A stretch of 64,000 bases of DNA. Source: Janthinobacterium agaricidamnosum NBRC 102515 = DSM 9628 (GTDB lineage Bacteria; Pseudomonadota; Gammaproteobacteria; Burkholderiales; Burkholderiaceae_D). Positions 24,472 through 34,328 of this stretch are shown one piece after another. The position numbers and the translations under genes are program-made. Positions within the stretch are counted from its first letter, which is position 1. Every line of letters begins with the position of its first letter. The stretch is from positions 1,696,121 through 1,760,120 of the forward strand of contig NZ_HG322949.1 of assembly GCF_000723165.1 (NCBI RefSeq). Reading direction: 5' to 3'. A model generated the notes under the pieces. That model was not told the DNA's origin. It worked only from the letters and a program-made list of their open reading frames with translations, and ran no database searches.

Positions 24472-25350
24472 TTAGGCGGCAGGCGGTTTGAGCGTGCCCT
24501 TGTCCTCTGTCGCCGGTGCCTTCAGCGGGGAACCGTAAGCATCGGCCAGCGCCTTGGCGCGTGCTTGCGCGTCGGGCGCCTCGGTGGACGGGAGGTCCAG
24601 TGGGCTGGCATTGTTGATCAGCTTGAGCAGCCGCAAATTCAGCGTGCCGGCCGTTGCCGGTTGCTGTGTATCGCTGCCGGATGCCTGGGTCGATACGTCG
24701 CCTTGCACATGCTTGCCCAGTAATGCGAACAAGTCGTTCAAGCTGCCGGGGAAGGCGATATCCGGCAATTGCGTGGTCGGCAAGCCGCCGCTGGCGGCAT
24801 GGCCGGCCTTGTCGCCATCAGGGCTGGCGCTGCTGCCTTGCGCGCTGGCCGCGCTGATGCGCGATTGGTACTGCACTTCGACTTCGAATTCGAAAGTCTG
24901 GCCATCGGCGGTGGTGATTTTACCCTTGCCGATGAAGTGCGAACTTTCGTCCAGGCTGAATGCGGCGCTGTCGCTGCCGCCATCCGGTCCGCTGCCGTGC
25001 TGCACCTGTGCCGAAAAACCGGCCTGGGCCGAGACGCTGGCCGAATCGAAGGTCAGCGTGGCGCCCTTGGCGGCGTCGCCCAGCAGGCTTTGCGCGAAAC
25101 TGGTCATGAAGTTTTGCGCCAGGTCGATGGTGGCGCCGCCCAGCGCGTCGCTGCGGTTTTTCAAGCCCTGGGCCGACAGGTCGAGCCCGTTTTTTGACAG
25201 CGCTACCGCGTCGCTCGCGGCGCGTCCCATCAGCGGCGAGGCGAGATCGCCCGGCGATGATTTGCCGCCCGTCTTGCCATCTTGCTGGGCAGGCGTGTTC
25301 AAGCCGGGAGTCTGGTAGGGGCGCGAGCCGAGGGCGGGAAGCTGGGACAT
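24472..25350 (-). CDS. Hypothetical protein
   Basis: A 292-residue protein with no signal peptide. The first 60 residues are low-complexity (Gly, Pro, Ser), then a helical region (DLAQNFMTSFAQSLLGDAAKG) and a beta-rich part (FEFEVEVQYQSRI). The C-terminus is Pro/Ala-rich. I do not recognise it. The layout (flexible N-terminus, mixed core, acidic tail) resembles secretion or flagellar-associated proteins, but nothing here supports a specific call. It is 67 bp from the zinc-ribbon gene on the same strand. Confidence 0.6.
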   Translation of the reverse strand: MSQLPALGSRPYQTPGLNTPAQQDGKTGGKSSPGDLASPLMGRAASDAVALSKNGLDLSAQGLKNRSDALGGATIDLAQNFMTSFAQSLLGDAAKGATLTFDSASVSAQAGFSAQVQHGSGPDGGSDSAAFSLDESSHFIGKGKITTADGQTFEFEVEVQYQSRISAASAQGSSASPDGDKAGHAASGGLPTTQLPDIAFPGSLNDLFALLGKHVQGDVSTQASGSDTQQPATAGTLNLRLLKLINNASPLDLPSTEAPDAQARAKALADAYGSPLKAPATEDKGTLKPPAA

Positions 25351-25416
25351 GGCGGTCTTTGCAAGGATGGTTACCTGTCCTTTATCGGCCTCCGTGCCGA
25401 TTCCTTGAGGAGAAAA

Positions 25417-25626
25417 TCAATGGTGGTGCGACCAGCTGCCGTCGGCCGACTCCAGGTAAGACTTGACGGCGTCGGCCTGGCCGGTGGCGTGGCGTTTCAG
25501 TTCGCCGCATTGGCACAGTCCCTGGTAAGGCTGGATGTGCGAGCAGGCGGATACTTTTTGCAAGAAGACTTGCACCGATTTAGAGCATTTGACACATTTG
25601 AAGGTGAGGGTGCGTGCGGCTTTCAT
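25417..25626 (-). CDS. Small zinc-ribbon protein
   Basis: A 69-residue protein with KCVKC at residues 10-14 and CQCG around residue 38, four cysteines that fit a zinc ribbon. The tail ends SHHH, a possible further metal site. GGA lies 5 nt before the ATG at 25626; the frame extends further upstream but has no ribosome site and no conserved feature. Function unknown. It precedes the hypothetical gene on the same strand by 67 bp and may be in one operon with it. Confidence 0.6.
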   Translation of the reverse strand: MKAARTLTFKCVKCSKSVQVFLQKVSACSHIQPYQGLCQCGELKRHATGQADAVKSYLESADGSWSHHH

Positions 25627-25920
25627 GAGTTCCTTTACTGCGGTCAGAATGAAATGTAGCCGCGAATGATAGCATGGCGCTGTTTTGGCCCGTTTCGAAT
25701 ATCCGGTGCACCTATGCGCGGCGGCAGGTCCACCGGCCTGCTGCTGCGGGATGAATTTGCGCCGGCCGAGTGCCATCTGGTCTCAGACGAATTACGCGCT
25801 TGTTTATATGATTGATGGCGTCAGGCAGCAGGGGATGCGGCTGGAAAATGTGCAAGCGTCATGAATGTGGCGTAAACATGTTATTGATCAGTTGTTTATT
25901 TGCGACTGAGCAAAATTTAG

Positions 25921-25935
25921 TCAACTAAAAGTTGA
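25921..25935. promoter_or_regulatory. Perfect palindrome, operator candidate
   Basis: TCAACT AAA AGTTGA is a 6-bp inverted repeat around AAA. It overlaps the TTGATC -35-like element at 25932-25937, a typical location for a repressor site. Confidence 0.45.
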
Positions 25936-25984
25936 TCGCAACGTTGATGGGATAGGTACTATTTATGCTTGTGGGTGCTGCTTG

Positions 25985-26023
25985 AAAACGGTATGAAAAT
26001 CGCTGCGATTTTTGGCCGTTTTT
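25985..26023 (+). terminator. Two-tier hairpin with T tract in the leader of the 50-codon gene
   Basis: Outer arms AAACGG/CCGTTT and inner arms AAAATCG/CGATTTT nest with a CTG loop and a TTTTT end. It ends 33 nt before the ATG at 26056, so it would act as an attenuator or end a short leader RNA. It could also stop transcripts running in from sbcC on the other strand, though its T run there is shorter. Confidence 0.5.
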
Positions 26024-26055
26024 GAGGCGGGTACCGCTGATGAAGAGGCAAGAAA

Positions 26056-26208
26056 ATGGAACAACCCAAACAACCGAGCAAGGAAATCGTGCGCCGCTGG
26101 CTGCAGTCCGAACTGGAACAGCGCCGCCCGCCGCCATCGCCTGACCAGATCCGCCGCGAATTGGGCTGGGATCTGGTCAAGCTGGAGCGCGGACCGTATA
26201 AAAGATGA
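26056..26208 (+). CDS. 50-residue basic protein, function unknown
   Basis: A 50-residue protein beginning MEQPKQPSKEIVRRWLQ and ending RELGWDLVKLERGPYKR. It reads like a compact helix-turn-helix or protein-docking module: a helical first half (VRRWLQSELEQRR), a Pro-rich turn and a second helix (PDQIRRELGWDLVKL). AGAGG lies 7 nt before the ATG. Its stop is 4 bp from the sbcC stop, facing it. Its short length means it may be missed by automated annotation. Codon use is like that of neighbours, which supports real coding. Confidence 0.65.
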   Translation: MEQPKQPSKEIVRRWLQSELEQRRPPPSPDQIRRELGWDLVKLERGPYKR

Positions 26209-26212
26209 CCAC

Positions 26213-29200
26213 TCACTGAACGGTGACGCGGCTTTTGCCGCCGGCTGAAGGTTGTACCAGAATTTTTGTCGAAATTCGCTCCGTCATTTCTTGCACGTGC
26301 GAGATGACGCCGACCTTGCGTCCCATCGATTGCAAGCCGTCGAGCGCATCCATCGCCACGCGCAGCGTTTCCGAATCGAGGCTGCCGAAACCTTCGTCGA
26401 TGAACAGCGATTCGACCCGCACCCGGTTCGACGACAGCGACGCCAATCCCAGCGCCAGCGCCAGCGAGACCAGGAACGATTCACCGCCCGACAGCGAGTG
26501 CACCGAGCGCAGTTCGCCGCCCATGTCCTGGTCGCGCACCATCAAGCCCAGCGACGGCGAAGCCGGATTGGCGATGCGTTCCAGCTGGTAGCGCCGCGCC
26601 AGCTGGTTCAGGTGCGCGTTGGCGTAGCCGAGCAAGACGTCGAGCGTGAATTGTTGCGCGTAATTGCGGAACTTCTTGCCGTCCGCCGAGCCGATCAGCT
26701 CGTTCAGCCGGGCCCAGCGCCGTTCGATGTCTTCCTGCGCGCCGATGTCGGCCAGCATCGCCTGCGCGCCGCGGCGCCGCGCGTCGTCCTGCGCGATGGC
26801 CAGCCGCAGCGCGGTGGCGGCATCGTACGCGGTCTTGCGCTCGCCGGCCAGCGCGCCCAATGCTTCGCTCAGGGCGTCGGCCGACTGTGCCATGTCATGG
26901 GGCGGATGCTGCTGGTGCTGGCGGCGCTGTTCCTGGCGCTCTGCCAGCACCGTGGCCGCGCTGGCCGCCTGCGTATCTATCGATTGCAAAGCCTGCCGTT
27001 CGGCGTGGATGGTTGCCGGCGCCACGGCCAGCAATGCCGTCAGTTGACTGGTGTTGTGCAATTCACACCCTGGCTGCTGCTGGCGGAATTGCTCCAGCCA
27101 GCCGTCCAGCCGGATCACCGCCGCCAGTGCCGATTCCTGCAAGCCGGCCAGCCTTTGCGCCGCCTGTGCCTGGGCTTCATCGAGGCGCACGCGCCGTTCG
27201 CCGGCCAGCCGGTGCGCTTGCTGCTGCGCCTCGTGGGCCGATCTGGCGTGCGCGATCGCCTCCTGCAAGTCCCGTTCGACATCGCCCGTTGGCCGGCCCT
27301 GCCACAATGCGCCGCGCTCGCTGCGCATCTGTTTGAGCGCCGCATCGCTGGCCGCGAATGTCGCATGCGCCAGCAGCGCATCCTGTTCCGCCTTGGCGGC
27401 ATTGTCTTGCGCGGCCCTGACTTCGGCGGCGATAGTGAGCAGCGCGGCGGCCCGTTCATCGTGCGCGCCTTGCTGGGCCAGCCATTGTTTGCTGTCGGCC
27501 TGGCGCGCCGCATGGAAGCGGGCCGGCGCGCCATGCCAATTGTCCTTCCAGTCTGCTTCGGCACAATCCGGGTGATCGAAGGCGCCGTCGAGTTCACCGA
27601 GCAGGGCCGCCAATTGCCGGGTCAGCGTGGCGCGCCGTTGCTCCAGCGTGCCGGCCTCCGACGTCAATTGGGTCAAGCGGTTGTGCGCGGCGGCGGCAGC
27701 GGCGGTCAGGCGGATCTGCTCGGCGGCCGCCTGGTCATAGGCGGCTTGCAGCCGGTCGCGCGCGGCGATCGCGCTCCGCTGCGCCTGCTCTTGCCGTTCC
27801 AATACGCTCCAGGCGGCCTGGCTTGCCTCGATTTCCCGATGCAGCCAGGCGCCGGCTTCGCTTGCCGCCGGCAGCGCCAGGCTTGCCGATTGTCCGTTCC
27901 AGCGCTCCGTCAGCGTATCGATGGCCGAAGCCAGCGTGTGCGCTTCCTGGCTGAGTGCCGCCAATTGGACGGTGCAGCTGGTTTGCACGGCATGGTGGGT
28001 GGCGAGCTGGCCGATATGCCGGTCGGACTGCAGCCGGCAGCGCTGTACTTCCTCCTGCAGGCTGGCCAGCATCGCGTGCAGCGCGTCGTTCTTCTTGCTG
28101 TACGGGTGCTGTTCGGCGCCGCAGACGGGGCAGGGCGTGCCGTCTTCCAGCGTGCTGCGCAGCGTTTCGACGCTGTCGGCGCACGCCGCTTCGGCGCTTT
28201 TTAACGAGCGTTCGGCTTGCGTCAGCGCGGCGGCGATGGCATCCGCCTGGGTTTGTTCCACATTCAAGGCTGTTTCGGCGTTGCTGCGCGCTTGTTCCAG
28301 TTGCCCGATATCGGCTTGCACCGCATCGTGCCGCGCCTGTTTCGTGGCCAGTTCGTGCCAGGTTTTTTCCGCGCCGCTCAAGGCCGTGCGCCGCTGTTCC
28401 AGTTGCTGGCGCTGCCGTTGCAGCGCATCGCCGTCGAAGGCCGCCAGGTCGGCGCCGGCTTGCCGCTTCTGGGCGTCCAGCGTGGCCAGCGCGCTGGCCG
28501 CCGCCTCGGCCTGTTCGGCCGCGCTGCTTACCGCATCCTGTCCGGCGGCGGCGTTTTGCTGCGCGGCGGCGAGCGCTTCGGCTACATGATCGGCCTGCGC
28601 GGCAGCCTGGCCGGCCTGGCTGAACAAGACATCCCAGCGCGGCCACGACAGGGCCAGTTGTTGCCATTGCCGGTGCCCTGCCAGCCACGCGACGCCGCTT
28701 TCCTGCGCAGTGTTCAATTGGGTCTGGCGCATTGTTTGCGCGTGCAGCGCGGCGCGCGCCGCGTCGTTGCCGCTGTCAGCCTTGGCCGCGGCTTCTTGCG
28801 CTTGAGCATGCGCCGGCAGCGCCGCCGCGATGCGCGCATCGAGCGCCTTGGCCTGGTCCAGTCGCGGCGTGGCCGCCTGGCGCGCGGTTTCCGCTTTCTG
28901 CAGCGCCGTGGCGCTGAGTCGCAGGCTGGCGTCCAGCGTTTGCAGGGCCAGCGTCGCTTGCGCCGCCTCGGCCTGGCTGGCCGTCAGCGTGGTGCGGGCG
29001 CGGGTAATGTCGCCGTCCAGCCGCGCGATGTCGCCGGCCAGCGGCCGGGCCGGCTGCACCAGTTCGATCCGGGCCAGCGCCGCCTTGCGTTCTTGCGCCG
29101 CGTCGACGGCGAGCAGGCTGGTTTGCCAGGCTTGCTGCGCCAATTGTTCGTTATGCAGCAGCTTGCCGGTTTCCTGGTGCCAGCGCAATTGCTGTTCCAG

Positions 29201-29974
29201 CACCGTCTTGCGCAAGTCGAGCACGGTCACCGCTTCATCGGCCGCCACGCTTTGGCTGTCGACCAGCGTACGTTCCTCGGCGGCCAGCGGCTTCTGGTCG
29301 GCCAGCTTGTCGATCAGGCGTTCCAGCGCCGCTTTTTCCTGCTTGGCGCGCTCGTAGGCGCGTATCGAAATGTCGCTGTAGATGGTGCTGCCGGTCAGGG
29401 TTTCCAGCAATTCGCCGCGTTCGTTATCCTCGGTTTTCAGGAAGGTCGAAAACTCGTTTTGCGCCAGCAGCACGGCGCGCGTGAACTGGTCGAACGACAG
29501 GCCGATGCGCTGTTCGATCTCGCTCTTGACTTCGGTCTTGGTGCCGCCGATTGCTTGCAGCGCCGGCAATTGGTGCAAGCTCATCGCCGTCGCCTGCAAG
29601 ATGCCTTCGGCCTTGCTGCGCGAGCGGCGCACGCTCCAGCGCGCGCGGTAGGGGAAACCGTCGTTGCCGACAAAATCGACTTCCGCATACCCGTCGGCGG
29701 CGCCGCGCCGCAGCAGCGTGCGGGTATCTTGCGCCGACACGGTTTCCTTGCCGACGTCGGGCAAGGCACTGCCGCGGCCGGCCACTTTCAACAGCCGCGG
29801 CGTGGCGTCGTACAGGGCCAGGCACAGCGCGTCGAGCAGCGTGCTCTTGCCGGCGCCGGTCGGGCCGCTGATGGCGAACAGGCCGCTCGACACCAGCGGT
29901 TCCCGTTCGAAGTCGACCACGAATTCGCCCGCCAGCGAGGCCAGGTTTTTACCGCCGATTCGTAATATTTTCAT
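26213..29974 (-). CDS. sbcC: SbcC, ATPase subunit of the SbcCD nuclease
   Basis: A 1253-residue SMC/Rad50-like protein, longer than E. coli SbcC (about 1050). The Walker A motif GPTGAGKS is at 37-44. Long coiled coils flank a zinc hook (PCPVCGAEQHPY) near the centre. The C-terminal lobe has LSGGESFLVSLALALGLA and FIDEGFGSLD (signature and Walker B). With SbcD it processes hairpins and blocked DNA ends during repair. Its start is 24 bp after the sbcD stop, so the two form one transcript. It needs SbcD for nuclease activity. Confidence 0.96.
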   Translation of the reverse strand: MKILRIGGKNLASLAGEFVVDFEREPLVSSGLFAISGPTGAGKSTLLDALCLALYDATPRLLKVAGRGSALPDVGKETVSAQDTRTLLRRGAADGYAEVDFVGNDGFPYRARWSVRRSRSKAEGILQATAMSLHQLPALQAIGGTKTEVKSEIEQRIGLSFDQFTRAVLLAQNEFSTFLKTEDNERGELLETLTGSTIYSDISIRAYERAKQEKAALERLIDKLADQKPLAAEERTLVDSQSVAADEAVTVLDLRKTVLEQQLRWHQETGKLLHNEQLAQQAWQTSLLAVDAAQERKAALARIELVQPARPLAGDIARLDGDITRARTTLTASQAEAAQATLALQTLDASLRLSATALQKAETARQAATPRLDQAKALDARIAAALPAHAQAQEAAAKADSGNDAARAALHAQTMRQTQLNTAQESGVAWLAGHRQWQQLALSWPRWDVLFSQAGQAAAQADHVAEALAAAQQNAAAGQDAVSSAAEQAEAAASALATLDAQKRQAGADLAAFDGDALQRQRQQLEQRRTALSGAEKTWHELATKQARHDAVQADIGQLEQARSNAETALNVEQTQADAIAAALTQAERSLKSAEAACADSVETLRSTLEDGTPCPVCGAEQHPYSKKNDALHAMLASLQEEVQRCRLQSDRHIGQLATHHAVQTSCTVQLAALSQEAHTLASAIDTLTERWNGQSASLALPAASEAGAWLHREIEASQAAWSVLERQEQAQRSAIAARDRLQAAYDQAAAEQIRLTAAAAAAHNRLTQLTSEAGTLEQRRATLTRQLAALLGELDGAFDHPDCAEADWKDNWHGAPARFHAARQADSKQWLAQQGAHDERAAALLTIAAEVRAAQDNAAKAEQDALLAHATFAASDAALKQMRSERGALWQGRPTGDVERDLQEAIAHARSAHEAQQQAHRLAGERRVRLDEAQAQAAQRLAGLQESALAAVIRLDGWLEQFRQQQPGCELHNTSQLTALLAVAPATIHAERQALQSIDTQAASAATVLAERQEQRRQHQQHPPHDMAQSADALSEALGALAGERKTAYDAATALRLAIAQDDARRRGAQAMLADIGAQEDIERRWARLNELIGSADGKKFRNYAQQFTLDVLLGYANAHLNQLARRYQLERIANPASPSLGLMVRDQDMGGELRSVHSLSGGESFLVSLALALGLASLSSNRVRVESLFIDEGFGSLDSETLRVAMDALDGLQSMGRKVGVISHVQEMTERISTKILVQPSAGGKSRVTVQ

Positions 29975-29998
29975 TGTGATACCGTCATTTTAATATCG

Positions 29999-31219
29999 TC
30001 ATTTCAGCATCAGTTCCGCGAATGCGCTCAGTTGTTCGGCCGGCGCGTCATTGCCGAATTTTTGCAGGTACAGCTTGCGGAAGATATCGTCCGGCTGCAG
30101 CTGGTCGAGCTGGTCCAGCGTCATCGCTTGCGGTTGATCGCTGCGTGCCGCGCTCGATGTTTCGATCTTCGCCAGCCGCACCGGCTTGCCGTCCAGCGCC
30201 GCTTCTATGCGGGCGCGCAAGCCCGGTTCCGGCGCATCCAGCCGCACCCGCACTTCCAGCAGCGGCAGCGCTTCCGGCACGGCTTCCGGCAAATCCAGCG
30301 CGAGCAACCGGGCCAGTACCTCGTCGACAGGCGCCGGCTGGGCCGGTATGCGCAGCAATGGCACCGCGCGCGGCACCGGCAGCGGCGTCACCGAGGTCAC
30401 GGCCGCGCCGTCGAGGTCGATGCGCAGGACCTGGTGCTGGTAGCCGACTTCGGCGAACGACAGCGGTATCGGGCTGCCGCAATAGCGGATGTGCTCCTGT
30501 CTGGCAACCATTTGCGCCTTGTGCAAGTGGCCCAGCGCGGCATAGGCGATGGCTGGACCGAATACCCCGGACGGCAGCATTTCGGTGCCGCCGATGACGA
30601 TGCGGCGTTCCGAATCGTTGGACATGTCGCCGCCGATCATATGGCAATGGCCCATCGCGACGATGGCCTGGCCCGGCTGGCGCCTGGCTTGCGCCGCTTC
30701 CAGCGCCTGGCTGTACAGCAGCGCGATGCCGGCCAGGTAGGGATCGGCGCCATTGTCGGGGGCCACGCGCGGCACGTCGCCGGGCCGCAGGAAGGGGACC
30801 GCGATGCACCACGCCTCGACCGCGCCGGTCTTGCCGGTCAGCGGCAGCACCATGCGTTCGACATCGATCTTCCCATCGGTATCGCGCTGCACCTGGCCGA
30901 TGACATGGGTGCCGTGCGCCGCCAGCAGCGGGCCGGGCGCTTCCAGCCGGCCGGGCGAATCGTGGTTGCCGGCGATGACGATCAGGTTCAAATGCGGCGC
31001 GCGGGCCCGCGCTTGCTGCAAGAAGGTATACAGCTGCTTTTGCGAAGCCGATGACGGATTGGCGTTATCGAACACGTCGCCGGCCACCAGCAACGCATCG
31101 GCCTGTTCGGCCACGATGGTGTCGAGCAGCCAGTCGAGAAAGCACTGGTGTTCGTGGCCGCGCTCGAAATTGTGCAGCGTCTGGCCAAGATGCCAGTCGG
31201 AAGTGTGCAGCAGGCGCAT
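29999..31219 (-). CDS. sbcD: SbcD, Mre11-like nuclease subunit of SbcCD
   Basis: A 406-residue metallophosphoesterase. The metal ligands are all present: SDWHLG (residues 7-12), AGDVFDNAN, IAGNHDSPG, GHCHMIGGD and ALGHLHKAQ. The C-terminal 100 residues form the SbcD capping region. It opens hairpins and trims DNA ends using manganese, with SbcC supplying ATP-driven opening. It is the first gene of the sbcDC operon. Confidence 0.96.
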   Translation of the reverse strand: MRLLHTSDWHLGQTLHNFERGHEHQCFLDWLLDTIVAEQADALLVAGDVFDNANPSSASQKQLYTFLQQARARAPHLNLIVIAGNHDSPGRLEAPGPLLAAHGTHVIGQVQRDTDGKIDVERMVLPLTGKTGAVEAWCIAVPFLRPGDVPRVAPDNGADPYLAGIALLYSQALEAAQARRQPGQAIVAMGHCHMIGGDMSNDSERRIVIGGTEMLPSGVFGPAIAYAALGHLHKAQMVARQEHIRYCGSPIPLSFAEVGYQHQVLRIDLDGAAVTSVTPLPVPRAVPLLRIPAQPAPVDEVLARLLALDLPEAVPEALPLLEVRVRLDAPEPGLRARIEAALDGKPVRLAKIETSSAARSDQPQAMTLDQLDQLQPDDIFRKLYLQKFGNDAPAEQLSAFAELMLK

Positions 31220-31264
31220 AGAGTCGTGTCAGTCGCGGGAAGTAGCAGGAATCAGGTATTGTAG

Positions 31265-31290
31265 GTTGGATTAGCGCAGCGCCATCCAAC
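31265..31290. repeat. Short hairpin element (GTTGGAT / ATCCAAC)
   Basis: GTTGGAT and ATCCAAC pair around tagcgcagcgcc. This resembles the GGATTAGCGCAGCG-type elements often scattered between bacterial genes. It lies 46 bp upstream of sbcD. One copy only is seen in this window. Confidence 0.45.
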
Positions 31291-31410
31291 AATTTCGCTG
31301 AAAACCTTGGAGTGGCTGACAAAGTGTTCAGGGCAAGGCGCATTGCAGCAGGCAGTATGAATCTACGACAAGGCAATGCAACGCCGCCATGGACATTTTG
31401 TGAGCCACTT

Positions 31411-34098
31411 CTAAAGCGCGATTTCGCTTGATCTATATGTGTTGCGCCCGGCCTGCTTGGCCTGGTACAGCAGCACGTCGGCCTGTTTCAGCAAGGCGGC
31501 CGGGCTGATCGCCTCATCGCGGTAAAACGCCAGGCCGATGCTGGCCGAGATGTCGACGCTGACGCCGTCCAGCTCGAACGGCGCCTGCATCGCCGAGACG
31601 ATTTTCGCGGCCAGCACCGCCGCATCCTCGGGCTTGCCGATTTTTTCCATGATGATGGTGAATTCGTCGCCGCCGAGGCGGGCGATGGTGTCGCTGGCGC
31701 GCATGGCCTGCGTCAGCCGGTTCGAAAAGGCGCGCAGCAGCGCGTCGCCGACGCCGTGGCCGTACGTGTCGTTGACCGGCTTGAAGCGGTCGATATCCAT
31801 GTACATCACCGCCATCAGGCCGCGCGTTTCCTGGCAGGCCAGCATCGCGTCGCTGAGTTTTTGCAGGAAGCCGGCGCGGTTGGTCAGTCCGGTCAGCGCA
31901 TCGACCTGGGTCAGTTTCAGCAAGCGCTGTTTTTCGCGTTTTTGCGCGGTGATATCCTGGCGCATCGCGTGGAAACCGACCACGCTGCGGCCATCCTCGC
32001 CGGTTTGCGGGATGTAGATCACTTCCATGCAGCGTTCGATGCCGTCTTTTTGATCCTCTTCCTCGAAACTCAGGGTTTCGCCCTTGAGCACGCGCAGTAT
32101 GTACTGTTCCAGCACCGGGTAGCGAATGTCGCCGACGATTTCGCGCACCGTCCTGCCCAGCACATGTATCCCGGTCAGGCTGAATTCGCGCTCGTAGGCC
32201 AGGTTCTGGAAACGATAGATCTGGTCGGCGTCGACGTAGGCGACCATGGTCGGCAGGGTGTTGGCGATGGTGCGCAGGCGCGCCTCGCTTTCCAGCAGCG
32301 CCACTTCGGATTCGCGCAGCGTGGTAATGTCGTCCAGGCTGCCGACATAGCCTTCGATCCTGCCGTCGATCAGGATCGCGGCGATCTTCAGCGACACCCA
32401 CACCACCTTGGCGTCGCGGTGCAGGCAGCGCAGCGTGACCTGGAACGGCTGGCGCGTGCGGCCCAGTTGCTCCAGCGCCGCCATCAGGATGCAGTCGTCG
32501 TCCGGATGCACCGGGCTCATCCAGCCGGCGCCCAGCGCGTCGGCGCGCGGCAGGCCGGTGATCAGTTCAAAGGTGCGGTTGACGTAGGTGCACTCGCACT
32601 CCTGGTCGAGGCGCACCAGGCCCAGCGGCGAGGCGTCGTTGACGGCCGCCAGTTCGGCCTGGTTCTGGCGCAGCGCCAGTTCCTGCAGGCGGCGCTGCGA
32701 GACGTCTTCGGCGATGCACAGGATGTATTCGGTTTGCTGCTCGTCGTCCAGCACCGGCACCGATACCGTATGCAGGTGGCGCAAGGTGCCGTCCGGGCGC
32801 ATGAACGGTTTTTCGGGCGAGTCGATGACGCGCTGTTCGGCCAGCAGGCGGCGGTCGTCGTCGCTGTCATCGAGCGAAAACGCGCCGGCGAAGGCCAGGT
32901 CGTCGTGCTTGCCGATGACATCGCCGGCGTTGTAACCGGTGACCCGTTCGGCGGCCTTGTTCCACACCACCATCCGGCCGAAATCCTCGGGCCGCGCGCT
33001 TTTGACGTAGACCAGCACCGGCAAATGGTCGATCAGCGATTGCAGGAAGCTGTGGTTGTGGCGCACCTCCTGCCCGGCCTGCCTTACCTCGCGCATGCTG
33101 TCCTGCAGGCGCCGGCTCTGGCGCATCAGCAAGGCGATAAAGCCGATAATCAGCGCGGTAAACACCAGCAGCGCGATGAAATAGGCGTAGCGCCGCTGTT
33201 CGAACTTGGCCAGCGCCACCTGGCGCGTCACGCCGACCACCGCCAGCAAGGGATAGCGCGGCAGGTCGCGGTAGCTGTAGATGCGCTCGATCTGGCGCAG
33301 CGGGTCGGACCGATCGGGCGGCTGCGTGATCAGCACCTGGTCGGCCGGATATTGCGGCTCGCCCGGCACGAAAAAATCGATCTTGTCGCTGACGATCAGT
33401 TTTTCGCCGATGCGCCCGACCGCCAGGCCGCTGTCGCGCGCGATCAGCATCAGCGCGCCATCCTCGTCGACGTTGAGACGGTCGTAATCGTCGACGAAAT
33501 AAGTCGGATCGAGCATGATCACGATGGCGCCGGCGAACTGGCCCCGGGCGTCGTTGAGGCGGCGCGAAATGCGGATCAGCCATTTTTTGCTGTCCGCCTC
33601 CATCACCGGGGTGTCGAACAGCGGCCCCTCGGCCTGGCCGGAGCGCAGCGTCTTGAAGAAGGTTTCATGCGCCAGGCCTGCCGGCATGTAGGCGTTGGCG
33701 CTGTCGATGACGCTGCCGTCGGTGCCGATCAGCGCAATCGGCAGGTTCAGCCGGGACGGCAGCACGCTGTCGAGCAAGCCGCCGCGGCGGGTGAATTCAT
33801 CCAGCCGCAGCGCGCCGCCGGTTTCCTCGTATTTGAGCTTGAACAGCTGGGTCGCATGGTCGGTCTGGCGCAGGATGTAGCTGATGTGATCGGACAGCGT
33901 GCGCGCCAGCGACTGGCTGTTGAACACCGCGTCCTTGACGGCCGTCTGGCGCTCCTGGTCGATGTGATAAAACACCGCGCTCCACAAGGCCAGCAGCAAT
34001 ACCAGCGCGAAGGCCGGCAACAGCGTGACCGGGTACAGTCGGTGCAGCAGGTGGCGGGTTGTTCTGAGCTTGGAGATCAATTGGGCGCTTGCGTACAA
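31411..34098 (-). CDS. Membrane diguanylate cyclase with CACHE-like and PAS sensors
   Basis: An 895-residue signalling protein: membrane segment near 22-45, a large extracytoplasmic dCACHE-like region (to about 300), a second membrane segment near 305-328, then three PAS/PAC segments, then GGDEF. The active site LGGDEFTIIME near residue 805 is intact, and RASD, five residues upstream, fits the inhibitory I-site, so it should synthesise cyclic-di-GMP with product feedback. There is no EAL domain. The start is uncertain: the earliest in-frame codon is TTG at 34098 with no good ribosome site, and no ATG precedes the first membrane segment. It likely links an external signal to biofilm or motility. 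Confidence 0.9.
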   Translation of the reverse strand: MYASAQLISKLRTTRHLLHRLYPVTLLPAFALVLLLALWSAVFYHIDQERQTAVKDAVFNSQSLARTLSDHISYILRQTDHATQLFKLKYEETGGALRLDEFTRRGGLLDSVLPSRLNLPIALIGTDGSVIDSANAYMPAGLAHETFFKTLRSGQAEGPLFDTPVMEADSKKWLIRISRRLNDARGQFAGAIVIMLDPTYFVDDYDRLNVDEDGALMLIARDSGLAVGRIGEKLIVSDKIDFFVPGEPQYPADQVLITQPPDRSDPLRQIERIYSYRDLPRYPLLAVVGVTRQVALAKFEQRRYAYFIALLVFTALIIGFIALLMRQSRRLQDSMREVRQAGQEVRHNHSFLQSLIDHLPVLVYVKSARPEDFGRMVVWNKAAERVTGYNAGDVIGKHDDLAFAGAFSLDDSDDDRRLLAEQRVIDSPEKPFMRPDGTLRHLHTVSVPVLDDEQQTEYILCIAEDVSQRRLQELALRQNQAELAAVNDASPLGLVRLDQECECTYVNRTFELITGLPRADALGAGWMSPVHPDDDCILMAALEQLGRTRQPFQVTLRCLHRDAKVVWVSLKIAAILIDGRIEGYVGSLDDITTLRESEVALLESEARLRTIANTLPTMVAYVDADQIYRFQNLAYEREFSLTGIHVLGRTVREIVGDIRYPVLEQYILRVLKGETLSFEEEDQKDGIERCMEVIYIPQTGEDGRSVVGFHAMRQDITAQKREKQRLLKLTQVDALTGLTNRAGFLQKLSDAMLACQETRGLMAVMYMDIDRFKPVNDTYGHGVGDALLRAFSNRLTQAMRASDTIARLGGDEFTIIMEKIGKPEDAAVLAAKIVSAMQAPFELDGVSVDISASIGLAFYRDEAISPAALLKQADVLLYQAKQAGRNTYRSSEIAL

Positions 34099-34328
34099 GA
34101 GTCATTGAAGGGGATATAAGGCTGCGCATAATAGCCGAAGATTGGTATTATTTTGCGCCAAATAACGTTCTTTGTGGCCAGCCAGCGGAAATATATAGCG
34201 GATTGCCAATCCGCGGCGCGCGGCGTGGCGGAAAATCTGCACACTGGCCGGCTTCCTTATAAAATGGACGCCGGTGGCTGCAGCCACATTCCTTGACCGA
34301 CTCACCCGCTACCTGATTGAAAGCCGCC

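Larger units (their letters stand above)
25627..26055. other. Gene-free, AT-rich leader region with regulatory-looking structures
   Basis: This 429-base stretch has no open frame I can support. Its right half is clearly poorer in GC than surrounding genes. It holds the palindrome at 25921-25935, a TTGATC/TACTAT promoter-like pair (25932-25962, 19-bp spacer) and the hairpin at 25985-26023. All point toward the small gene at 26056. Confidence 0.6.
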
